This document shows positions 15,381-24,441 of a stretch of DNA of 64,000 bases, one piece after another. The DNA comes from an uncultured Bacteroidota bacterium. Lineage in GTDB: Bacteria; Bacteroidota; Bacteroidia; Chitinophagales; Chitinophagaceae. The translations under genes and the position numbers were made by a program. Location of the stretch: assembly GCA_903877645.1 (NCBI GenBank), contig CAIRES010000048.1, forward strand, positions 62,001 through 126,000, given 5' to 3'. Within the stretch, counting starts at the first letter, position 1. Each line of letters opens with the position of its first letter. The notes below the pieces were generated by a model. The model saw only the letters and a list, made by a program, of their open reading frames with translations. It did no database searches and had not been told where the DNA came from.

Positions 15381-16907
15381 ATGGGTGCAGGGCTGCTGTT
15401 ATTTATTGTAGTTATTTATTTCGCGGTACTGCTGGGCATAGCGTTCTATACTTCGCGGCACTCTACCAATGAGTCGTTCTTTATAGGCAACCGGAGCAGC
15501 AAGTGGTGGCTGGTGGCCTTTGGTATGATCGGTACATCACTATCGGGGATGACCTTTATCTCTGTGCCGGGTACAGTGGGTAAGGCCGGGTTCGATTATT
15601 TCCAGGTAGTGATCGGTTACTTCATCGGTTATTTTGCTGTGGCTTTTATTTTGCTGCCACTGTATTACCGAATGAAGCTTACATCTATCTACACCTACCT
15701 TGATCACAGGCTGGGGGGGACATCTTACAAAACAGGTGCGCTGTTCTTTATCCTCTCCCGCACGTTGGGGGCTACACTGCGATTGTACCTTGTTATCAAA
15801 GTGCTGGAGAAATTTGTATTGAGTGTTATGGGTATACCTTTTGAGGTGACCTCTATCGTAATACTTGGGTTGATACTACTCTATACTTTCAGGGGTGGCG
15901 TAAAGACGATAGTGTGGACAGATACCTTGCAAACTACCTTTATGCTACTTGCCCTCATAGTATGCGTGGGCTTCATCATCCACTCGCTGCACTACGATAT
16001 GGGTACTGCGTGGCAGGCCATGAGCCAAAAGGGTTACACCCGCATCTGGCAGACAGACCCGCTGAGTCCCGGCTTCTTTATGAAGCAGATACTGGGTGGC
16101 GCATTCATCACCATAGCCATGACCGGGCTGGACCAGGAAATGATGCAAAAGAACATCAGCGTGAGTAACTTGCGTGACTCAAAGAAGAACATGCTCACCC
16201 TTAGTTTTTTGCAGGGCATGGTGGTATTCATCTTCCTTTCGCTGGGCGGATTGCTGTACCTCTATGGGATGAGCAAGGGGGGCGTTTTTCAGAATGTACT
16301 TGTGAATGGCAAAATGCAAATGCAGTTTGTGCTCAATGGCAAAAACATTATGGGCGATGATCTCTTCCCGGTCCTGGCATTGCAATACATGCCGCCATTT
16401 ATAGGTATCATCTTTATCATCGGGTTGATCTCGGCATTGTTCCCCAGCGCCGATGGCGCTCTTACTGCCCTTACCTCATCCTTCTGTATAGATATACTGG
16501 GCATCCGCAGAAAGGAGGGCATGACAGAGCAACAGCAAAAACGTATCCGCCTCATTGTACATAAAACATTTGCGCTTGTGTTCCTGGCCTGCGTGTTCAT
16601 ATTCAGGCATATTGATAATGGCTCATTGATACAGTTGCTGCTGGTGGTGGCAGGTTATACTTATGGGCCGTTGCTGGCGCTGTTCGTGTTCGGCATCTTC
16701 ACTAAGCGGCAGGTGCGTAGTGAGCTGGTGCCGATAGTGTGTATCGCGGCGCCCGTACTATGCTATATCCTGAAGCAGTACGATACTAAATGGCTGGGTG
16801 GCTATACCATAGGCACCGAGCTGCTTATTATTAACGCAGGCATTACTTTCTTACTGTTATTATTATCTTCTAAAAAGGGCCGGCCCACCGAAGGGGCTAC
16901 TTCCTGA
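15381..16907 (+). CDS. Sodium:solute symporter (SSS family)
   Basis: 508 residues from the ATG at 15381; the open frame continues to a TTG at 15342 without support. About 13 transmembrane segments are visible from residue 3 onward. Family features are FFIGNRSSKWWLVAFGMIGTSLSGMTFISVPG in the first helices (shown in pieces), the unwound GLDQEMMQK region and the SALFPSADGALTALTSS segment holding Na+-site residues. These transporters couple sugar, amino-acid or organic-acid uptake to sodium; the substrate is not predictable. It is followed 2 nt later by the LOG gene, so the three genes 15381-18264 probably form an operon. Confidence 0.95.
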   Translation: MGAGLLLFIVVIYFAVLLGIAFYTSRHSTNESFFIGNRSSKWWLVAFGMIGTSLSGMTFISVPGTVGKAGFDYFQVVIGYFIGYFAVAFILLPLYYRMKLTSIYTYLDHRLGGTSYKTGALFFILSRTLGATLRLYLVIKVLEKFVLSVMGIPFEVTSIVILGLILLYTFRGGVKTIVWTDTLQTTFMLLALIVCVGFIIHSLHYDMGTAWQAMSQKGYTRIWQTDPLSPGFFMKQILGGAFITIAMTGLDQEMMQKNISVSNLRDSKKNMLTLSFLQGMVVFIFLSLGGLLYLYGMSKGGVFQNVLVNGKMQMQFVLNGKNIMGDDLFPVLALQYMPPFIGIIFIIGLISALFPSADGALTALTSSFCIDILGIRRKEGMTEQQQKRIRLIVHKTFALVFLACVFIFRHIDNGSLIQLLLVVAGYTYGPLLALFVFGIFTKRQVRSELVPIVCIAAPVLCYILKQYDTKWLGGYTIGTELLIINAGITFLLLLLSSKKGRPTEGATS

Positions 16908-16909
16908 CC

Positions 16910-17608
16910 ATGAAAGACCAACTGACCAATTTTAAAATGCGCGACTGGACGGAGACTAAAGCCCACTCCAGTTGGCAGATATTCAAGATAATGGCGGAGT
17001 TTGTGCAGGGCTTCGAGACCCTGGCCAAGATAGGCCCGTGTATTTCCATCTTTGGCTCCGCGCGCACCAAGCCGGGGCATAAGTATTACGAGTTGGCTGT
17101 GGAGATCGCGAAGCGGCTGGCCGAGCAGGGATTTGGTATCATCACAGGAGGTGGGCCCGGTATTATGGAGGCAGCCAACAAGGGCGCCAGCATCGCGTCG
17201 GGCCGCTCGGTGGGCCTCAACATAGACCTGCCTTTTGAGCAATCCCAAAACCCATATATAGATGGTGACACCTCTATGAATTTCGATTACTTCTTTGTGC
17301 GCAAAGTGATGTTCACCAAGTATTCGCAGGGCTTCATCATGATGCCCGGCGGCTGGGGTACTATGGATGAGTTTTTTGAAGTGGCCACGCTGATACAGAC
17401 CCGCAAATTCACACAGACACCGATGATCTGCATCGGGTCGGCATACTGGAATGGCCTGTTCAGTTGGATGAAGGAGGCCATGCTGGAAACGGAGCACAAC
17501 ATTAGCCCCGGCGACATGGAGATGATCAAAATTTTTGACACTGCCGATGAGGTAGTGACTTACATGACCGAGTTTTATACACACAACAAACTGCAACCTA
17601 ATTTTTAA
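16910..17608 (+). CDS. LOG-family (TIGR00730) Rossmann-fold protein
   Basis: 232 residues. The diagnostic motifs are GGGPGIMEAANKGA and PGGWGTMDEFFEV (PGGxGTxxE). Proteins with them are nucleoside-5'-monophosphate phosphoribohydrolases that release bases, such as cytokinins, from nucleotides; older annotations read lysine decarboxylase. The N-terminal extension (MKDQLTNFKMRDWTETKAH) is typical of the longer Bacteroidota form. It sits 2 nt after the symporter and 2 nt before the O-methyltransferase. The physiological substrate is unknown. Confidence 0.95.
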   Translation: MKDQLTNFKMRDWTETKAHSSWQIFKIMAEFVQGFETLAKIGPCISIFGSARTKPGHKYYELAVEIAKRLAEQGFGIITGGGPGIMEAANKGASIASGRSVGLNIDLPFEQSQNPYIDGDTSMNFDYFFVRKVMFTKYSQGFIMMPGGWGTMDEFFEVATLIQTRKFTQTPMICIGSAYWNGLFSWMKEAMLETEHNISPGDMEMIKIFDTADEVVTYMTEFYTHNKLQPNF

Positions 17609-17610
17609 GA

Positions 17611-18264
17611 ATGACCAATCCACTGCTGCCAAGAGTAATAGAAGAATATACAGAACAGTACACCAGCGAAGAGCTGCCGGTGCTGGCCGAACTTAACCGG
17701 CAGACGAATCTAAAACGAGGAGATGCTGTGATGATCTCCGGCCACATACAAGGGGCTTTCCTGCAAATGATAGCCCACATGGTGCGGCCGAAACAGGTGT
17801 TGGAAATAGGCACTTTTACTGGTTACTCGGCTATATGCCTGGCGCAGGGCCTACAGGATGGCGGGCATTTGCACACCATAGAGATAGATGAGGAACTGGA
17901 AGACATGGCTGCCGAATACATAACCAAGGCAGGCCTGCAGGATAAGATAACACAACACATAGGAGTAGCGACGGAGGTGATCGGGAAACTGGCGGGGCCT
18001 TTTGATCTCGTTTTTATAGATGCTGATAAGCAGAACTACGAGCGGTACTACGATCTCGTTTTCGATAAGCTATCCATCGGTGGCTACATCGTGGCAGACA
18101 ATGTACTGTACGATGGCGAAGTGGTATTACCTATAGAACAGCAAAGCAAGAACGCGCAGGCCATACAAGGCTTTAATGATAAGGTAAAATCAGACCCACG
18201 AGTAGTGCATCTGCTGGCACCTATTCGGGATGGGTTGATGATGGTGAGGAAGGTGGGTGAATAG
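17611..18264 (+). CDS. Class I SAM-dependent O-methyltransferase (COMT-like)
   Basis: 217 residues, the typical size of the bacterial catechol-type O-methyltransferase family. SAM-binding motif I is VLEIGTFTGYSAICLAQ. The acidic motif is HTIEIDEELED, metal-binding/catalytic FIDADKQNYERYYD follows, then GGYIVADNVLYDGEV. The enzyme methylates hydroxyl groups of small aromatics in a divalent-metal-dependent way; the acceptor is unknown. It is the last gene of the symporter-LOG-OMT run. Confidence 0.95.
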   Translation: MTNPLLPRVIEEYTEQYTSEELPVLAELNRQTNLKRGDAVMISGHIQGAFLQMIAHMVRPKQVLEIGTFTGYSAICLAQGLQDGGHLHTIEIDEELEDMAAEYITKAGLQDKITQHIGVATEVIGKLAGPFDLVFIDADKQNYERYYDLVFDKLSIGGYIVADNVLYDGEVVLPIEQQSKNAQAIQGFNDKVKSDPRVVHLLAPIRDGLMMVRKVGE

Positions 18265-18294
18265 GTTTTTACAAGTGCAGATCGAATGTGAAAC

Positions 18295-18747
18295 TCAAAC
18301 AACCTCCCCTACAGTAAATTTTTTTCCATTGAGGTCAAACGAATATCCTGCAGTTTGCCCTATCAATTTTGAACCTATCGGCGAGGCGGCAGATATAGCG
18401 TAAAAGCTGGTACCTTCTGCTTTTAGTGGCCCTGCACTTATGGCTACGTAAAAGTTTCCGTTATTGGTATATACAATTGATCCCGGTAGCGCTACTGCTC
18501 CTTTTTGCGTGGGTGTGATGTGTTTAAGCGTGGCCTTAAGCTGATTCAATTCGTTCAGCCGTCCCTGGTTCTGGGTTATTTCCTGCTGCATCATTTCGCG
18601 GCCCGTTTCATATTTGTCGCCTGCGCTGCTTTTCGTTTCATTGGCGGCAGCTTCCTGTGCATCGGCGATTACCTTTTTTATTTCTGCCTCCCGCTTGCTG
18701 ATGTAGTCATTGCAAAGCTGGTATAATTGTTCTTTTAATGCTGCCAT
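18295..18747 (-). CDS. GreA/GreB C-terminal-domain-like protein
   Basis: 150 residues. The first ~75 are a helical hairpin (EAEIKKVIADAQEAAANETK ... GRLNELNQLKATL); the rest is an FKBP-like fold as in the GreA C-terminal domain (AVALPGSIVYTNNGNFYVAI ... AISAASPIGSKLIGQTAG). True GreA carries an acidic DE pair at the coiled-coil tip that reaches the RNA polymerase secondary channel; I do not see a clear equivalent. Bacteroidota proteins of this type are often misnamed 3-oxoacyl-ACP synthase. It may bind RNA polymerase without cleavage-factor activity (inference). It stands alone. Confidence 0.75.
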   Translation of the reverse strand: MAALKEQLYQLCNDYISKREAEIKKVIADAQEAAANETKSSAGDKYETGREMMQQEITQNQGRLNELNQLKATLKHITPTQKGAVALPGSIVYTNNGNFYVAISAGPLKAEGTSFYAISAASPIGSKLIGQTAGYSFDLNGKKFTVGEVV

Positions 18748-18826
18748 TTTGTAATATTGCCGAGGGTAAGGTAGGTAATTTAGCTAGGAATCTCCTGCTC
18801 ATAGCTTAGCTGATTAACGGACAAAA

Positions 18827-19912
18827 TTATTGCTTCATAAACTCCACTCTTCTGTTCTCCGCTTTTCCTTTCTCTGTAGTATTGGGCTGCAATGGCTTGG
18901 TAGCGCCGTACCCCTTTGTGGCCATCCTCGCTGCGTCAACGTGTTGCAATACCAATTGGCGTTTTACTTCATCTGCTCTTTCTTGCGATAGTTTTAGATT
19001 GGTCTCTGCATTTCCATCACCATCTGTATGTCCACCGATCTCGATCTTTACAGTAGTATTTGATTTAAGCCACTCGGCGAGTTGATCAATGTAATGCATG
19101 CTTTCCGGCAAAATATCAGATTTGCCAGGATCAAAACGAATAGCATGAGTGGTCATTTTTTTGCTCAAAAGAAGCTCTTTAAACGGAGTATATATTTCAC
19201 CTGTAGCTACCTTTATATTTTTAAACTTGGCATCATCTTTCTCCGGAGATATACAAAAACTTCCGGGGGTATATTCACAATCTGCTATATTGACAACAAG
19301 CATCCCGTCAATGTAACAGTGAATGACACGTTTATAAAAAGAAAGGGCGAAGTGGTGCCACCTTTGGTAGTCGAAATCAGCGATCGGTCGTATGCTCTTA
19401 TAGTGCTTTGCCCCCGGTATCTCACCATATGCATTGCTTTCGTATTCTATAGAATATCCATTTCCATTTTTGTATAAATAAAATGTTTCACCGGAACAGA
19501 AATTTTCAGGTAACTGGAGTGATGTAAACACACGGGTTTCTTCCGATACCATATTGAAATCATATTCCAAGGTAAAGCTATCGTTCAGGTAAATATCTGG
19601 CCGCATATCCGGCTCTATGCTCACGGTACTGTGGCGCGGATCTGTTTTCATGGCAATATACCTGCAGGTACTATCTTCGTCAACTTTCGAGTCGTGATTG
19701 TTAATAGGGCTTTTGTCTGCGTTGCATACACACAGGCGCCATTTGTGAGGAAATCGACCTATAGTATCCTCAGAAAAATCGTCTTGAAATATCCCCTTCT
19801 CTCGTGGAGTAAAAAAGACAGGATCATTATTTCGAGTCAAATGCTGAGCAGATAGACTATGACATACTATCGCCTGTAATATGGTAAGCCCTATTATTGT
19901 CACGCTCTTCAT
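18827..19912 (-). CDS. OmpA-family protein with laminin-G-like N-terminal region
   Basis: 361 residues from the ATG at 19912 with a signal peptide (MKSVTIIGLTILQAIVCHSLSAQ). Residues ~35-235 look like a jelly-roll/LamG-type sandwich (IFQDDFSEDTIG, FTLEYDFNMV, YQRWHHFALSFYKRVIHCYI). The C-terminal ~110 residues are the peptidoglycan-binding OmpA domain (IRFDPGKSDILPESMHYIDQ ... IEIGGHTDGDGNAETNLKLSQERADEV, given in pieces; ends AENRRVEFMK). It is periplasmic and probably links a carbohydrate-binding domain to peptidoglycan. The start overlaps the stop of the preceding gene by 4 nt. Confidence 0.92.
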   Translation of the reverse strand: MKSVTIIGLTILQAIVCHSLSAQHLTRNNDPVFFTPREKGIFQDDFSEDTIGRFPHKWRLCVCNADKSPINNHDSKVDEDSTCRYIAMKTDPRHSTVSIEPDMRPDIYLNDSFTLEYDFNMVSEETRVFTSLQLPENFCSGETFYLYKNGNGYSIEYESNAYGEIPGAKHYKSIRPIADFDYQRWHHFALSFYKRVIHCYIDGMLVVNIADCEYTPGSFCISPEKDDAKFKNIKVATGEIYTPFKELLLSKKMTTHAIRFDPGKSDILPESMHYIDQLAEWLKSNTTVKIEIGGHTDGDGNAETNLKLSQERADEVKRQLVLQHVDAARMATKGYGATKPLQPNTTEKGKAENRRVEFMKQ

Positions 19913-20841
19913 TTTCCAGAATATTTTTTCAGGCAAAAGTAATTTTGGGGATAAGGTTGCGGGGAATAACCTGCCGGCAATGCCTTACGGTATTTATTAG
20001 CCTCATCTTTCAGGCTAACCAAATTGTATTCGTAGCGGATGCTGTCTGCTTTATTTCCATACCTGATTGAATTATAGTATTGACAAAAAGCACCAGCTTC
20101 ACTCGTTCTATGGTTTTGATATTCCTGCCTGTCTTTAAGAAATAGTATTTGTGATCTTTCAGGGAAACTTCCCGACTTATTGAGTTCAGTTAGTTTCTTT
20201 AAAACATAATCGGCATCATGATTTTCATATGCTGTAACGTGCAGCACCATCGCCCACAGGTTCATGTCAAAACCTACCTGCTCAAAGGTTGGATATTGGT
20301 AGTTATCAAAAACCCATTTTAGGAAATGAAAAGTACCTTTATCTATATTTTGCTCAATTGAAGTCAGCAATCTTTGCCTGCAGTACGTCGTATCCTCATT
20401 GGAGTCCGGCAATAGGCTATTATTACGAACAGCTTGATCCAAGGTAATTTGACCTATGTAAGCATTGTATAGCTCGATATCGATTCTTTGTCGGTAAGTT
20501 TCTGCAAGTTTTTTCATTCTACTCGTATCCATACGCATATAGGATTGAGGTTCGGTGCGTACAATAACATCAAGATCATATCCGCATTCCACCGCTTTCG
20601 TGTAATAAATTGCCGCCGAGTCATAATTCTTGCTGCTATTGTAATGCGAACCGATCTTTCTGTAAAATGCTCCTCGTTGCTCTTTGGGCAGAAATGAAAT
20701 TGCATCATTCATTATTTCTGCGTACCGGTGGTTGGTATCAACATTTGCCAGGTTGTAAAGTCGGTCAAAACAATCGCAATTGGATTGGCCATGAGAATTT
20801 GTCGCAATAAAGAGACTCAAATATAGTAGGGTCTTCTTCAT
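19909..20841 (-). CDS. Secreted helical-repeat hypothetical protein
   Basis: 310 residues from the ATG at 20841 with signal peptide MKKTLLYLSLFIATNSHGQS followed by NCDCF. The mature protein is helical and cysteine-poor, with TPR-like units (AAIYYTKAVECGYDL, GAFYRKIGSHYNSSKNYD). No family is recognised. It is the first gene of a two-gene operon with the OmpA-family protein; the ATGA overlap points to translational coupling and a shared periplasmic role. Confidence 0.82.
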   Translation of the reverse strand: MKKTLLYLSLFIATNSHGQSNCDCFDRLYNLANVDTNHRYAEIMNDAISFLPKEQRGAFYRKIGSHYNSSKNYDSAAIYYTKAVECGYDLDVIVRTEPQSYMRMDTSRMKKLAETYRQRIDIELYNAYIGQITLDQAVRNNSLLPDSNEDTTYCRQRLLTSIEQNIDKGTFHFLKWVFDNYQYPTFEQVGFDMNLWAMVLHVTAYENHDADYVLKKLTELNKSGSFPERSQILFLKDRQEYQNHRTSEAGAFCQYYNSIRYGNKADSIRYEYNLVSLKDEANKYRKALPAGYSPQPYPQNYFCLKKYSGK

Positions 20842-21348
20842 AAAAAATAATTGTATGCTATCCGGCTCGGCTATTTTATAAATATGTTTTCGACTGCTCA
20901 ACTCTGAAAGAAATCGGATCATTGCAATGTACAAATTACATAGCAATAGATAGTATATCTATTTTATAAAACTCCCTATAGATTTTTCGTCTTGGCTCGT
21001 ATTACTTTCTTCACGACCTTTGTGCAATCAAAGGGCATTTATCAATGTCTGCCTGTGATTTTGCGTTAAAAATTACTACTCGGTGTTTTAACCACTAGTG
21101 GAACTTTTATTTACCTTTTCTCAACCGTTCCATAGCTTTAGAGATGTAAAAGTGAGCAAAAAAGTGAGCAACTTTTAGCCCAGTTTCAGACGCAACTTAT
21201 TGATTACCAATAGTAAAGTGAGCAATATAAATGCGCAACAAAAAATGCGCCTGCCTTGTGTGAAATAATGCTACTCCTAACCATTTACCCACCTTTTACA
21301 GGTCTTTAACACTATAGATTGTACATTTGTAGTTATAACTATATAAAA
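20842..21348. other. Non-coding stretch with three direct AAAGTGAGCAA repeats
   Basis: About 500 nt between divergent genes with no supported ORF. Three direct copies of AAAGTGAGCAA lie at about 21149-21159, 21161-21171 and 21215-21225. On the minus strand this piece reads KVAHFFAHFYISKAMERL-RKGK and a stop, in a 29-codon frame limited upstream by TAA. It could be the decayed 3' end of a lost gene, or simple repeats. The right end holds the promoter of the LysM gene. Confidence 0.4.
21322..21329 (+). promoter_or_regulatory. Promoter -7 element of the glucosaminidase-hpt operon
   Basis: TACATTTG matches TAnnTTTG and lies 19 nt before the TTG start at 21349. Confidence 0.5.
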
Positions 21349-23016
21349 TTGGGAATAAAAAAATATATACTGTGTTGCTTTGCATTGGTACTGCTCACTG
21401 CTGTAAAGGCCGGGGCGCAAGACGATGGGTATACCGAGCGGGCAAAAAAGTATATAGCCCAGTATGCTCCCTACGCCATAGCTGAGCAGAAGCGTGCCGG
21501 TGTGCCGGCTTCCATCACGCTGGGGCAGGGTATACTGGAGACTGAGGCAGGAGCCAGCGAACTGATGTTGCAGGCCAATAACCACTTTGGCATCAAATGC
21601 AAGAACGGCTGGGATGGTGAGACCTTTATGCACGATGATGATGCGCCGGGCGAATGTTTCAAAAAATACAAATGTGCCGAAGACTCTTACAAAGACCACT
21701 CTGACCACCTGAAGCGCAATCAACGCTATTCGCCATTGTTCTCTATTCCCGAAACTGATTATTCGGGCTGGGCGGTATGTTTGAAAAAATGTGGCTATGC
21801 CACTAACCCACAGTATGCGCAAAGGCTGATCAAGATAATAGAAGATTTCGATCTGCAGCAATATACTGCTGCTGCTATGAATAATACTGCTGTGCCTGTA
21901 TCTTACAAAGAGCCCATAGTAGTACAGGCTGATCCGTTTGAGGATACGCCTGTTAAGCAACACATTGACTTTAAGGATACCACGATAGTATTGAAAAGCC
22001 ATACCGATCTAACCACCATACAAAAAACCGACGACAGCGCACAGCAGGTAGTAACCAAGCCCGCTGAATCCCCGGTGCCGGCTGTGGAAGTAGAACTTAA
22101 CTCAGATAGTGCCTTTAGTAACAGTAAGATAACTGTGGTGAACGGGCTTAAAGCTTTTTACGCCTTTAAAGGTGATATGCTGCTGCGATATGCTGTGAAA
22201 TACAATGTGCGCTACCCCAAGCTGCTGGAGATGAATGACCTGCCTGATGGGCCATTGCCGTTCAGTATGTATGTATACGTTGAAAAGAAAAAAGGTGTGG
22301 GTACACACGTAACACATACCGTGCGGCAAAGCGAAAGCCTGCTGATGATATCGCAGCATGAGGGCATACAATTGAAGCGGTTAATGGCGCTGAACCTGCT
22401 GCGGGTAAATGAAGAACCTGCCACAGGCGCAGTGCTGCAATTGCAGACCATGGCCACGCACAAACCGCTGGTAGCCCGCAGCGGAGCCGGAACGCATACC
22501 GGTAGTACAGTAGCGGGAGGCAGTGATAACGCAGGCGATGATGGGGCTGACTTTATCTCTACCAACAAACCTAAGCCGGCCGAGCCAAGGCATGTGCCTG
22601 CCGTAAAGCCTGTACCCGCCCACAAAACGGCAACTACCGCCCCTGAAAAACCGGCACCACCTGTAAGGCCCGTAATGACACCCAAAACTGAAGTAGTGGC
22701 GACAGAAAAGCCTGCGACAACAAAGGAAGAGGAAGACCTGACGGCCCTGAAGGCGGAACTGGATAAAGCGGTGTATGCAGATGACAGCAAGCTGATAGCT
22801 GATAACAGGCCAGCGGTAACCGAGGCCCCGGCTAAGAAAGCAACTAATGAACCTGCAAAAGGAACTAAGGGCGCGAAAACCTACACGGTGAAAAAAGGGG
22901 ATACTGCTTTTTCGATAGCTAAGAAGCATGACATAACAGTAGCACAGCTCATGAAGTGGAACAGCATGCCGGGCGGCGATGTGAAAGTGGGCCAAACACT
23001 GCGTGTAAAAGAATAG
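21349..23016 (+). CDS. Glucosaminidase (GH73) with LysM repeats, peptidoglycan hydrolase
   Basis: 555 residues from a TTG start (MGIKKYILCCFALVLL..., signal peptide to AGAQ); this start follows the promoter element and no ATG fits. Residues ~15-165 form a glucosaminidase domain: AGVPASITLGQGILETEAG with the catalytic Glu, NNHFGIKCKN, and YKDHSDHLKRNQRYSPLF. Two LysM-like segments lie at about 265-375, then a Pro/Ala/Lys-rich linker, then a clear C-terminal LysM (YTVKKGDTAFSIAKKHDITVA). It is exported and cleaves the glycan strand in the periplasm. hpt follows after 3 nt, so both share a transcript. Confidence 0.93.
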   Translation: MGIKKYILCCFALVLLTAVKAGAQDDGYTERAKKYIAQYAPYAIAEQKRAGVPASITLGQGILETEAGASELMLQANNHFGIKCKNGWDGETFMHDDDAPGECFKKYKCAEDSYKDHSDHLKRNQRYSPLFSIPETDYSGWAVCLKKCGYATNPQYAQRLIKIIEDFDLQQYTAAAMNNTAVPVSYKEPIVVQADPFEDTPVKQHIDFKDTTIVLKSHTDLTTIQKTDDSAQQVVTKPAESPVPAVEVELNSDSAFSNSKITVVNGLKAFYAFKGDMLLRYAVKYNVRYPKLLEMNDLPDGPLPFSMYVYVEKKKGVGTHVTHTVRQSESLLMISQHEGIQLKRLMALNLLRVNEEPATGAVLQLQTMATHKPLVARSGAGTHTGSTVAGGSDNAGDDGADFISTNKPKPAEPRHVPAVKPVPAHKTATTAPEKPAPPVRPVMTPKTEVVATEKPATTKEEEDLTALKAELDKAVYADDSKLIADNRPAVTEAPAKKATNEPAKGTKGAKTYTVKKGDTAFSIAKKHDITVAQLMKWNSMPGGDVKVGQTLRVKE

Positions 23017-23019
23017 GGC

Positions 23020-23574
23020 ATGGCCGATATACGCATACACGACAAGATATTCTCTCCTTTTATATCTGCGGAAAGTATACAAGAGCGGGTACGCGACCTG
23101 GCAGCACAGATCAATAGTGATTATAAAGACAAGAACCCTTTGCTGATAGGGATACTGAATGGCTCCTTCATTTTTGCAGCAGACCTTTTCAGGAGCCTGA
23201 CTATTGAGGCGGAGATATCCTTTGTCAAACTGGCGTCTTATAAGGGTACCTCTTCGTCAGGCCATGTGGTGACGGCGATAGGACTTGAAGAAGAGCTGCA
23301 TGGCAGGCACATCATCATCGTCGAGGATATTATAGATACAGGCAAAACACTACACTCTTTTTTACCGGGGCTGCACCAGCGGCAGCCCGCCTCTGTGAAG
23401 ATAGCGGCCTTTCTTACCAAGCCCACAGCTTTGCAATACGAGGTGAAAGCCGACTATGTAGCATTTGAGATCGAGAACAAATTTGTAGTAGGTTATGGAT
23501 TGGATTATGATGGACAGGGAAGGAATTACCCGGAATTGTACCAGTTGAAAGAGGAGTTTTTGCAGGGTTTGTAG
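23020..23574 (+). CDS. hpt: Hypoxanthine phosphoribosyltransferase
   Basis: 184 residues, the normal size. The PRPP-binding loop is IIVEDIIDTGKTL, the flexible-loop region is KLASYKGTSSSGHV, and the purine-binding part is YVAFEIENKFVVGYGLDYDGQGRNYP. The enzyme salvages hypoxanthine (and often guanine) to IMP/GMP with PRPP in the cytoplasm. It is encoded 3 nt behind the LysM hydrolase; the link is probably only transcriptional. Confidence 0.96.
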   Translation: MADIRIHDKIFSPFISAESIQERVRDLAAQINSDYKDKNPLLIGILNGSFIFAADLFRSLTIEAEISFVKLASYKGTSSSGHVVTAIGLEEELHGRHIIIVEDIIDTGKTLHSFLPGLHQRQPASVKIAAFLTKPTALQYEVKADYVAFEIENKFVVGYGLDYDGQGRNYPELYQLKEEFLQGL

Positions 23575-23599
23575 TACATATATGTATTGATATTTTCAG

Positions 23600-23607
23600 T
23601 AACTTTG
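23600..23607 (+). promoter_or_regulatory. Promoter -7 element of the intact RelB/RelE-like pair
   Basis: TAACTTTG, 17 nt before the antitoxin ATG at 23625. Confidence 0.55.
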
Positions 23608-23624
23608 GGTAAATCAACAATACT

Positions 23625-23858
23625 ATGACTGTCGTTGAAATTAAAGAAGAGCTGCATAGCAAAATAGAATCAGGCGATGAAAATTTGCTGAACATGATCT
23701 ACGATCTGGTAAATGAATATAAACACGATGCAGAAAGTGCAAGTGATGCCAGAAAAAAATTGATCCGGGCTGAACGTGCCAGATATTTGGCAGGCCTTTC
23801 CAAAACCTATACGCGTGACGAAGCCAGAGAAATGATCATCAACAATATAAGGCCATAG
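23625..23858 (+). CDS. Antitoxin of RelB/RelE-type pair
   Basis: 77 residues, helical and charged: MTVVEIKEELHSKIES, NLLNMIYDLVNEYKHD, then a basic middle and YTRDEAREMIINNI. This matches the short addiction-module antitoxins of Bacteroidota, whose C-terminal helix wraps the toxin. The TAG stop shares its G with the GTG start of the toxin, so the pair is coupled. It is not obviously homologous to the antitoxin at 10102, although the two toxins are related. Confidence 0.85.
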   Translation: MTVVEIKEELHSKIESGDENLLNMIYDLVNEYKHDAESASDARKKLIRAERARYLAGLSKTYTRDEAREMIINNIRP

Positions 23859-24151
23859 TGAATTACGTCTTGGAGATTACAGATACCGCAATAACGGATG
23901 GCATTGAGGCTTTTCTATGGTATGAATCGCTGGTTACTGGTCTTGGGATTGAATTTTCAGAATCATTAGAGTCTTTCTATGAGAAACTGTTATTAAACCC
24001 CTATTCTCATTCTTACTTCGATGGTACTACAAGGCATGGCGTGTTAGATAGATTTCCTTACACAGTAGTTTATGATGTTTTTAACGAAGTGATTGTAATT
24101 TATAGTGTGTTTATGGAGAAGCAAGATCCGGAGAAAAAACGAGTTAAATAG
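23858..24151 (+). CDS. RelE/ParE-family toxin
   Basis: 97 residues from a GTG start overlapping the antitoxin stop (TAGTG). Features: N-terminal helix IEAFLWYESLVTGLGIEFSE, then NPYSHSYFDGTTRHGVLDRFPYTVVYDV and the final strands VIVIYSVFMEKQDP. The Arg before the FPY strand is the usual RelE/ParE arrangement. RelE members cut mRNA on the ribosome, ParE members inhibit gyrase; sequence alone does not decide. It is a paralogue of the broken toxin at 10353. Confidence 0.87.
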   Translation: MNYVLEITDTAITDGIEAFLWYESLVTGLGIEFSESLESFYEKLLLNPYSHSYFDGTTRHGVLDRFPYTVVYDVFNEVIVIYSVFMEKQDPEKKRVK

Positions 24152-24153
24152 CT

Positions 24154-24441
24154 ATGAAAAAGAGAACACACCTAATAGTAGTTTCAGTATTGCTGCTCCT
24201 CGTAGTTACCTCCTGCAAGAACACCTGGAGCAGAGAGGACAAGGCGACCTTTTACCAGGCCTGTACCGAAGAGGCAAAGCCATGGACAGGATCGGCGGAG
24301 AAAGCAAAAACGTACTGTGATTGTGTGTTTGCCAATATGGAAAAGAAATACCCCAATGAGGAAGACGCTCTGGAGCATATAGATAGTCTGGCCAAAGACA
24401 GCGCACTATTGAATTGTAAAGGCGCAGTAATGGTGAAATAG
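24154..24441 (+). CDS. Small lipoprotein
   Basis: 95 residues; lipoprotein signal LIVVSVLLLLVVTSC with the lipidated Cys near residue 22. The mature part has conserved-looking cysteines (YQACTEEAKPW, AKTYCDCVFANMEKKYPNEEDAL, LLNCKGA), a pattern seen in small uncharacterised Bacteroidota lipoproteins that may form two disulfides. It begins 2 nt after the toxin stop, so it is transcribed with the toxin-antitoxin pair, though probably by chance of insertion. Confidence 0.8.
   Translation: MKKRTHLIVVSVLLLLVVTSCKNTWSREDKATFYQACTEEAKPWTGSAEKAKTYCDCVFANMEKKYPNEEDALEHIDSLAKDSALLNCKGAVMVK

Noticed and set aside
19909-20946. Start of the helical-repeat protein at 20946
   Set aside because: The upstream 35 codons lack secretion features; the ATG at 20841 opens directly into a signal peptide.
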